From contig JALSLF010000188.1 of the NCBI GenBank assembly GCA_026988445.1, positions 1 to 19,669 on the forward strand: a stretch of 19,669 bases of DNA, in the 5' to 3' direction. The position numbers were made by a program, and so were the translations under genes. This document shows positions 14,796 through 19,669 of this stretch, piece after piece; position 1 is the stretch's first letter, and each line of letters begins with the position of its first letter. Under the pieces are notes generated by a model. That model worked only from the letters and a program-made list of their open reading frames with translations, ran no database searches and had not been told where the DNA came from. The DNA comes from Bacteroidales bacterium. GTDB lineage: Bacteria; Bacteroidota; Bacteroidia; Bacteroidales; NBLH01.

Positions 14796-15695
14796 ATGAA
14801 AAAAATTTCAAAAATTAAAGTAGGTATTCAAGGCGGAGCAGCTTCGTTTCACGAAATAGCATCATTATTTCATATTGGAAATGATTGTGAAAACATTCCT
14901 TTTCAAACATTTGAACAGTTAGTCAATTCTGTTGAAACAGGCGAACTCCATGCAGGATTAATGGCTATTGAAAATACCGTTGCCGGAAGTTTATTACCGA
15001 ACTACGCCTTATTGAAAGGAAAAAATGTGCAAATCATCGGTGAAATACTACTGCATATTGAGCAAAACTTGATGGCACTACCCGGACAAAGCATTGAAGA
15101 TATTAAAGAAGTTTATTCCCACCCAATGGCATTGCAACAATCGGCAAAATTTTTCAAACAATTTCCACACATAAAACTTATTGAAGCCGATGATACGGCT
15201 AACAGCGCCATGCGTATTGCCAAAAATAAGGTGAAAAATATCGGTGCTATTGCAAGTATGCGTGCTGCCGAATTATTTGATTTGGAAGTATTGGCAAGAA
15301 GCATAGAAACCAATAAACGAAATTTTACACGCTTTTTAATTTTAAGCAATAATGATAAAATTATTGAACGTCATCAGGCAAAAGAAGGCTTAAACAAAGC
15401 ATCAATCAGTTTCTCATTACCCCATGAACAAGGTAGTTTATCGCATATTTTGTCAATTTTCGCCTTTTATCATTTGAATTTAACCAAAATTCAATCTATT
15501 CCGGTGATTGGCAAAGAATGGGAATATCATTTTATTGTGGATTTAACATTCGAAAATCAAAAAATATTCAGGCAATCATTAGATGCCATTAAACCTTTAA
15601 TTTCTGAATTACAGATTTACGGAATTTATCATAAAGCAACAAAGCATTATCATTCAAATGATTTAAAAATTGAAAAATTAGAAACAGTAAATTAG
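14796..15695 (+). CDS. pheA: Prephenate dehydratase with ACT regulatory domain
   Basis: The 299-residue monofunctional enzyme converts prephenate to phenylpyruvate in phenylalanine synthesis. It starts with the typical IKVGIQGGAASFHEIA; AIENTVAGSL and the VYSHPMALQQ segment follow. The catalytic TRF motif is at 178-180 (NFTRFLIL). An ACT domain spans about 205-280 with GSLSHILSIFAFYHLNLTKIQSIP. The ESRP motif that contributes to phenylalanine binding in many dehydratases reads QSIP here. There is no chorismate mutase domain; that activity is fused to the DAHP synthase at the end of the operon. The ATG lies just after the second attenuator terminator. The aminotransferase gene begins 7 bases after its stop codon. 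Confidence 0.94.
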   Translation: MKKISKIKVGIQGGAASFHEIASLFHIGNDCENIPFQTFEQLVNSVETGELHAGLMAIENTVAGSLLPNYALLKGKNVQIIGEILLHIEQNLMALPGQSIEDIKEVYSHPMALQQSAKFFKQFPHIKLIEADDTANSAMRIAKNKVKNIGAIASMRAAELFDLEVLARSIETNKRNFTRFLILSNNDKIIERHQAKEGLNKASISFSLPHEQGSLSHILSIFAFYHLNLTKIQSIPVIGKEWEYHFIVDLTFENQKIFRQSLDAIKPLISELQIYGIYHKATKHYHSNDLKIEKLETVN

Positions 15696-15702
15696 ATAAA
15701 AA

Positions 15703-16875
15703 ATGATTGAACCGGCACAACGACTTTCATCAGTAAAAGAATATTATTTCTCTAAGAAATTAAAAGAAATTAGTGATTTACGCAAAAGCGGAAAAAATAT
15801 TCTGAATTTAGGCATCGGAAACCCTGATTTACCGCCTTCCGAACAAACTTTAAAGGCACTGCATATAAATAGTGCACAAGCAGATAATCACGGTTATCAA
15901 TCTTATTCGGGAAACCCTGATTTACGCAAAGCATTTGTAAAATGGTATGCCAATCATTTTCGGGTAAACTTTGATCCCGATAAAGAAACATTGCCCTTAA
16001 TCGGTTCAAAAGAGGGAATAATGCATATTTCCATGGCATTTGTTAATCCGGGCGATGGTGTTTTAATTCCCGACCCGGGATATCCCGCATATAAATCGGT
16101 TGCGGACTTGGTCGGAGCTAAAATTTACAATTATAACCTGAAAGAGGAAAACGGCTGGTTACCTGATTTTGATGAGCTTGAAAAATTAGATTTACAAAAA
16201 GTGAAATTAATGTGGATAAATTATCCCAACATGCCTACCGGAACAAAAGCAAACTATGAAACACTTGAAAAAATAGTAAATTTCGGTATCAAACATAAAA
16301 TTTTAATTGTCAATGATAATCCGTATAGTTTTATATTGAATAATCAGCCGTTGAGTATATTCAACATTCCACAAGCCAAGCATATCGCACTGGAGCTAAA
16401 CTCATTAAGTAAGTCGCATAACATGGCAGGTTGGCGCATCGGAGTTGTGGTAGGTAATGAAAAATACATCAGTAATATATTAAAAGTAAAAAGCAATGTA
16501 GATTCCGGTATGTTTTTACCCCTTCAACTTGCTGCCGTTGAAGCACTAAACAGTCCGCAATCGTGGTACGATAATTTGAATACAGAGTATTCAAAAAGGC
16601 GCAAACTTGCCGAAGAAATTATGAATGTTTTACAATGCAAGTTTGATGAAACGCAATCAGGCATGTTTTTGTGGGCTAAAATCCCGCTAGGATATGCAAA
16701 TGCTTATGAATTTTCTGATTATTTATTGTATAAATATGATTTATTTATAACACCCGGCGGTATTTTCGGTAAAAACGGAGAAAAATTTATGCGTATTTCA
16801 TTAGCAGGAAATTTTGAAAATTTAAAAATTGCATTGGAAAGGTTAAAAATTAATGAATGGGAAACCGTTAAATAA
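15703..16875 (+). CDS. PLP-dependent aminotransferase, class I/II, probably aromatic
   Basis: The 390-residue fold-type I aminotransferase has LNLGIGNPDLPPSE near the N-terminus, YQSYSGNPDLRKAF, the PDPGYPAY segment, NYPNMPTGTKA (near 175-190, equivalent to NPTG) and the PLP lysine Lys237 in SLSKSHNMAGWRIG. The Arg in FMRISLAGN near the C-terminus matches the substrate carboxylate-binding Arg of the family. Its overall look is that of DapL/aspartate aminotransferase-like proteins. Location between prephenate dehydratase and prephenate dehydrogenase suggests it transaminates phenylpyruvate and 4-hydroxyphenylpyruvate. The substrate is inferred from context only. It starts 7 bases after the pheA stop codon, so translation may be coupled. 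Confidence 0.88.
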   Translation: MIEPAQRLSSVKEYYFSKKLKEISDLRKSGKNILNLGIGNPDLPPSEQTLKALHINSAQADNHGYQSYSGNPDLRKAFVKWYANHFRVNFDPDKETLPLIGSKEGIMHISMAFVNPGDGVLIPDPGYPAYKSVADLVGAKIYNYNLKEENGWLPDFDELEKLDLQKVKLMWINYPNMPTGTKANYETLEKIVNFGIKHKILIVNDNPYSFILNNQPLSIFNIPQAKHIALELNSLSKSHNMAGWRIGVVVGNEKYISNILKVKSNVDSGMFLPLQLAAVEALNSPQSWYDNLNTEYSKRRKLAEEIMNVLQCKFDETQSGMFLWAKIPLGYANAYEFSDYLLYKYDLFITPGGIFGKNGEKFMRISLAGNFENLKIALERLKINEWETVK

Positions 16876-16901
16876 TACAAATTATTTAATTATCTATTAT
16901 T

Positions 16902-17789
16902 ATGTCTCAAAAAGGAATAAACATCACAATTATCGGAGTAGGTTTAATCGGAGGTTCATTAGCTTTGGATTTGCGCTATAAATATCCGGTGAATAAAATA
17001 TACGGTGCCGATAAAAATCCGGATCATCTAATTCGTGCAAAGCAATTAGGACTAATTGACGAAGCGGTAAGTCTGAAAAAAGCTATAGAATTGTCTGATT
17101 TACTAATACTTGCCGTGCCGGTAAATGTAAGCATTAAACTACTACCGGATATTTTAGATAGTATTGATAAACAAGTGGTTATGGATGTAGGCTCAACAAA
17201 AGCCAATTTAATAAAAAGCATAAAAAATCACCCAAATAAAGGTAGATTTGTGGCAACGCACCCAATGGCAGGTACAGAATTTTCAGGACCGGAAGCCGCT
17301 ATTGTAAATCTTTACAAAAATAAAAATGTAATATTTTGCGATATTGAAAATTCGGATGATGATGCACACAAATTAGTAAAAGACATCTACGAAAGCATTG
17401 GCATGAAGCTATTATATATGGAATCAAATGCTCACGATATTCATGCCGCTTATGTATCGCATATTTCGCACATTAGTTCTTTTGCTTTATCACTTACGGT
17501 TTTAGATAAAGAAAAAGACCAAAAAAAGATTTTGAATATGGCAAGCGGTGGTTTTGAATCAACCGTTCGATTGGCAAAAAGTGCAGCAAGCATGTGGACA
17601 CCTATTTTTATGCTGAACCAAGAAAACGTACTGGATGTAATGGACAATTATATTGAAAAATTAAAAGAATTTCGTGAAGCTATAAGTACAGGAAATGAGC
17701 AAAAAATTGTATCTTTAATCGAAGAATCGAATAAAATAAGAAAAGTACTGGATAAAAAAGACGAACCGGAGCTTATCAATTTAGATTAA
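16902..17789 (+). CDS. tyrA: Prephenate dehydrogenase
   Basis: The 295-residue NAD(P)-dependent enzyme decarboxylates and oxidises prephenate to 4-hydroxyphenylpyruvate for tyrosine synthesis. A Rossmann motif GVGLIGGS is at 12-19 with an acidic strand end (YGADKNPDHL). Further family motifs are LLILAVPV, VMDVGSTKANL, THPMAGTEFSGPEAA (near 119-133) and AAYVSHISHISSFAL, whose histidines are the conserved active-site region. It has neither a chorismate mutase domain nor a clear C-terminal ACT domain. It lies 26 bases after the aminotransferase gene, in the same direction. The long spacer with hairpins begins right after its stop codon. Confidence 0.93.
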   Translation: MSQKGINITIIGVGLIGGSLALDLRYKYPVNKIYGADKNPDHLIRAKQLGLIDEAVSLKKAIELSDLLILAVPVNVSIKLLPDILDSIDKQVVMDVGSTKANLIKSIKNHPNKGRFVATHPMAGTEFSGPEAAIVNLYKNKNVIFCDIENSDDDAHKLVKDIYESIGMKLLYMESNAHDIHAAYVSHISHISSFALSLTVLDKEKDQKKILNMASGGFESTVRLAKSAASMWTPIFMLNQENVLDVMDNYIEKLKEFREAISTGNEQKIVSLIEESNKIRKVLDKKDEPELINLD

Positions 17790-17790
17790 A

Positions 17791-17950
17791 CTTCAAATCG
17801 TCCTTTAGGACATTTGAACGTTTATAAGACTTCAAATCGTCTTTAAAGACATTTGAACGTTTTAAAGTTCTTTGTGCTAAACGTTTTGAAGTCCTTACGG
17901 ACGTTCAAAAGTTTATTAAACTTCAAATCGTCTGATAAGACATTTGAACG
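17791..17950. repeat. Cluster of four related hairpins between tyrA and the DAHP synthase gene
   Basis: Copies lie at 17791-17820, 17830-17859 and 17921-17950 (same orientation, consensus CTTCAAATCGTC, variable centre, GACATTTGAACG). A more diverged copy lies at about 17882-17911 and reads as the opposite orientation. Each folds as TTCAAAT pairing with TTTGAA, extended by a central stem that changes on both sides: GTCC/GGAC, GTCTTT/AAAGAC and GTCT/AGAC. Pairing is thus kept while the bases differ. Each is followed by a few T only, so strong termination is not expected. Confidence 0.75.
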
Positions 17951-18037
17951 TTTTGACTTAATAATGATAATTTGGATAATTAACTAATATACCAATTAAC
18001 TGATATACTAATTTTAGAATTTTAACAATAAATAGAT

Positions 18038-19159
18038 ATGAATAATTTAAACGCAAAACTACTGCCATTAAGTAAATGGGGAATTGTATCAAACGAACGA
18101 CCTTTGGTAATAGCCGGACCATGCAGTGCCGAAAGTGAATTACAAATTTTGGAAACTGCCAAACAATTAAGTGCCAATGGGGTAAAAATTTTACGTGCCG
18201 GCATTTGGAAACCACGCACACGACCCGGAAGTTTTGAAGGAGTCGGCTCATTGGGTCTGCCTTGGATGAAAAAAGCAAAAGAAGAAACCGGTATGCTGAT
18301 TACTACCGAAGTAGCTTCTGAAAAACATGTGTATGAAGCACTTAAATTCGGGGTAGATATATTATGGATTGGTGCACGCTCATCGGCAAACCCTTTTGTT
18401 ATGCAAGAAATTGCCGATGCCCTTAAAGGAATTGATATTCCGGTGATGATAAAAAACCCGGTAAATCCTGATTTGGATTTATGGGTAGGTGCCATTGAGC
18501 GTATTGCCGAAGCAGGAATAAGCCGTATAGCTGCCATTCATCGCGGTTTTTCAACTTACGGAAAATCGCATTACAGAAATATACCCCAGTGGCAAATTGC
18601 GATTGATTTAAAAACAAAACTACCCAACATACCTTTAATTAACGACCCCAGCCATATTTGCGGAAGACGCGATATTTTATTTGATGTATCGCAAAAAGCA
18701 ATGGATTTAAACTTTGACGGCTTAATGATCGAATCGCACATAAACCCTGATGTAGCTTGGAGCGATGCAAAACAGCAAATTACTCCGGCACAATTAAATG
18801 ATTTGCTTAATAAATTAGAGTTGCGCGATACAAAAAATCATTCATTAGCCGAACAAGAGCAATTGAGCAAATATCGCCAACAAATTGACCGCTATGATGA
18901 AATTTTGATGGATATTTTAAGCGACCGTATGGAAGTGGTAAAACAAATCGGGGCTTTTAAGAAAGAAAATAATATTACTATTTTACAAGAAACCCGCTGG
19001 AAAGAGATTATGGAAAAAAATCAAAAAATTGCCAACGAAAGAGGTTTCACCGACACCTTTGTTGATCGTTTATTCAAAGCAATACATCAAGAATCCATTA
19101 ATATCCAAACAGCAATTATGAAAGATAAAAAAGAAGTAAACGAAGCGGTAAAAAAGTAG
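18038..19159 (+). CDS. Bifunctional DAHP synthase (type I-beta) / chorismate mutase (AroQ type)
   Basis: The 373-residue protein has two domains. Residues 1 to about 265 are a DAHP synthase, which condenses phosphoenolpyruvate with erythrose 4-phosphate at the entry to the shikimate pathway: AGPCSAES at 26-33, KPRTRPGSFEG, GARSSANPFVMQ, MIKNPVNPD, HRGFSTYGK and NDPSHICGRRD. Residues about 271-360 are a helical AroQ chorismate mutase (LSKYRQQIDRYDEILMDILSDRMEVVKQIGAFKK). The same domain order is known from Bacteroidota such as Prevotella nigrescens, where the mutase domain and its product prephenate affect synthase activity; the same feedback is plausible here. It lies 248 bases downstream of tyrA, beyond four hairpins, so it may be read from the operon promoter or partly on its own. 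Confidence 0.94.
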   Translation: MNNLNAKLLPLSKWGIVSNERPLVIAGPCSAESELQILETAKQLSANGVKILRAGIWKPRTRPGSFEGVGSLGLPWMKKAKEETGMLITTEVASEKHVYEALKFGVDILWIGARSSANPFVMQEIADALKGIDIPVMIKNPVNPDLDLWVGAIERIAEAGISRIAAIHRGFSTYGKSHYRNIPQWQIAIDLKTKLPNIPLINDPSHICGRRDILFDVSQKAMDLNFDGLMIESHINPDVAWSDAKQQITPAQLNDLLNKLELRDTKNHSLAEQEQLSKYRQQIDRYDEILMDILSDRMEVVKQIGAFKKENNITILQETRWKEIMEKNQKIANERGFTDTFVDRLFKAIHQESINIQTAIMKDKKEVNEAVKK

Positions 19160-19172
19160 ATTTCATCAATAG

Positions 19173-19192
19173 CCCCGACTTAAAAGTCGGGG
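19173..19192. repeat. GC-rich hairpin just after the DAHP synthase gene
   Basis: CCCCGACT at 19173-19180 pairs exactly with AGTCGGGG at 19185-19192 around TAAA, 13 bases after the stop codon. No T run follows, so it may protect the 3' end or be a dispersed repeat rather than a standard terminator. Confidence 0.6.
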
Positions 19193-19215
19193 GATAATAA
19201 AGTAACATATTAACA

Positions 19216-19227
19216 GGGCTTTAGCCC
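19216..19227. repeat. Short palindromic GGGCTTTAGCCC hairpin
   Basis: GGGCT and AGCCC pair around two T. It is of a different type from the AGCCCCG hairpins next to it. I infer a dispersed palindromic repeat; no gene or T run is attached. Confidence 0.45.
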
Positions 19228-19269
19228 AAATGAATTTTTTATCAAACAAAAAACTTAACGAACTATTAT

Positions 19270-19669
19270 TAAAATAATTCATCCTAAAAGGATTAAATAT
19301 CAATAGCCCCGAGTTTTAACTCGGGGTATAAAATAGCCATAGTATAAAAGCGATGTACGGAATACACATAAAAAAAGAACGAAAAATTCATACATCGCTA
19401 TAAAATTGTTGTTTATTAAAAATAATTAATCCTAAAATGATTAAATATCAATAGCCCCGAGTTTTAACTCGGGGAATAAAATAACCCTAGCATAAAAGCG
19501 ATGTAAGAAATACGCATAAAAAAAACGAAAAATTCATACATCGCAATAAAATTGTTGTTTATTAAAAATAATTAATCCTAAAATGATTAAATATCAATAG
19601 CCCCGAGTTTTAACTCGGGGAATAAAATAACCCTAGCATAAAAGCGATGTAAGAAATACGCATAAAAAA
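19270..19669. repeat. Long-period tandem repeat (about 147 bp per unit) running off the window
   Basis: Unit starts, counted from CAATAGCCCCG, are at 19301, 19449 and 19595 (148 and 146 bases apart). A partial unit end precedes the first (about 19270-19300), and the last is cut by the window. Each unit contains a 9-bp-stem hairpin CCCCGAGTT-TT-AACTCGGGG (19307-19326, 19455-19474, 19601-19620) and an inverted pair GCGATGTA/TACATCGC spaced by about 30 bases (19350-19357 with 19391-19398; 19498-19505 with 19537-19544). The second and third units are identical over the 75 bases visible; the first differs at several positions. No coding frame is apparent between 19160 and the end. Confidence 0.88.

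Noticed and set aside
17964..17987. Tiny frame MIIWIIN before the DAHP synthase gene, considered as another leader peptide
   Set aside because: It has only one aromatic codon, no terminator follows, and short frames of this kind are expected by chance in AT-rich DNA.
18022..18537. 171-codon frame on the minus strand opposite the DAHP synthase
   Set aside because: The plus-strand frame has clear DAHP synthase motifs throughout this stretch, so the minus frame is a by-product of its codon use.
19173..19192. Hairpin after the DAHP synthase gene as an intrinsic terminator
   Set aside because: The stem is perfect but no T run follows, and similar hairpins recur as repeats in the same stretch.
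19270..19669. Tandem array considered as CRISPR
   Set aside because: The repeating unit is about 147 bp and copied throughout; there are no short repeats separated by unique spacers and no cas genes.

Overview
The window is AT-rich (by eye about one third G+C) and reads as chromosomal DNA of a member of the Bacteroidota, probably Bacteroidales-like. Three observations support this: Bacteroidota-type promoters (TTTG, then a spacer, then TAnnTTTG), a general lack of Shine-Dalgarno sequences, and typical gene content (DAHP synthase with a C-terminal chorismate mutase, and a YfiR-family protein beside a histidine kinase). No plasmid, phage or transposase gene is visible. Species cannot be named from the sequence.

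Layout. 1-716 (minus): the N-terminal part of a P-loop ATPase that runs out of the window. 1030-1440 (minus): a hotdog-fold acyl-CoA thioesterase. 1574-1793: a promoter followed by a large imperfect inverted repeat around a perfect 20-bp palindrome. 1824-6776: a signalling cassette of a YfiR-like periplasmic protein, a CHASE8/HAMP/PAS histidine kinase, an Rcp1-like receiver and a REC-PAS-kinase-REC hybrid. 6861-6978: a heptanucleotide minisatellite. 7101-12263: a 1720-residue protein with an SLC12-type cation-chloride cotransporter fused to a long helical region, a P-loop ATPase and a winged-helix-like end. 12339-13028: a small MscS-like channel protein. 13108-14250 (minus): an acyl-CoA dehydrogenase.

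14427-19159 is an aromatic amino acid operon: prephenate dehydratase, aminotransferase, prephenate dehydrogenase, DAHP synthase/chorismate mutase. Together these make the first committed intermediate (DAHP), convert chorismate to prephenate, and lead to phenylalanine and tyrosine. Upstream sits what I consider the best find in the window: one promoter followed by two successive attenuators, each with its own short leader peptide packed with Phe, Tyr and Trp codons, its own intrinsic terminator and a competing antiterminator pairing. A second cluster of four related hairpins lies between tyrA and the DAHP synthase gene.

19160-19669 has no gene. It holds short GC-rich hairpins and a tandem repeat of about 147 bp that runs off the end of the window. 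The next most unusual items are the transporter-ATPase fusion next to an MscS-like gene, which suggests an osmotic or ion-homeostasis module, and the pairing of YfiR with a CHASE8 histidine kinase rather than the diguanylate cyclase known from Pseudomonas.
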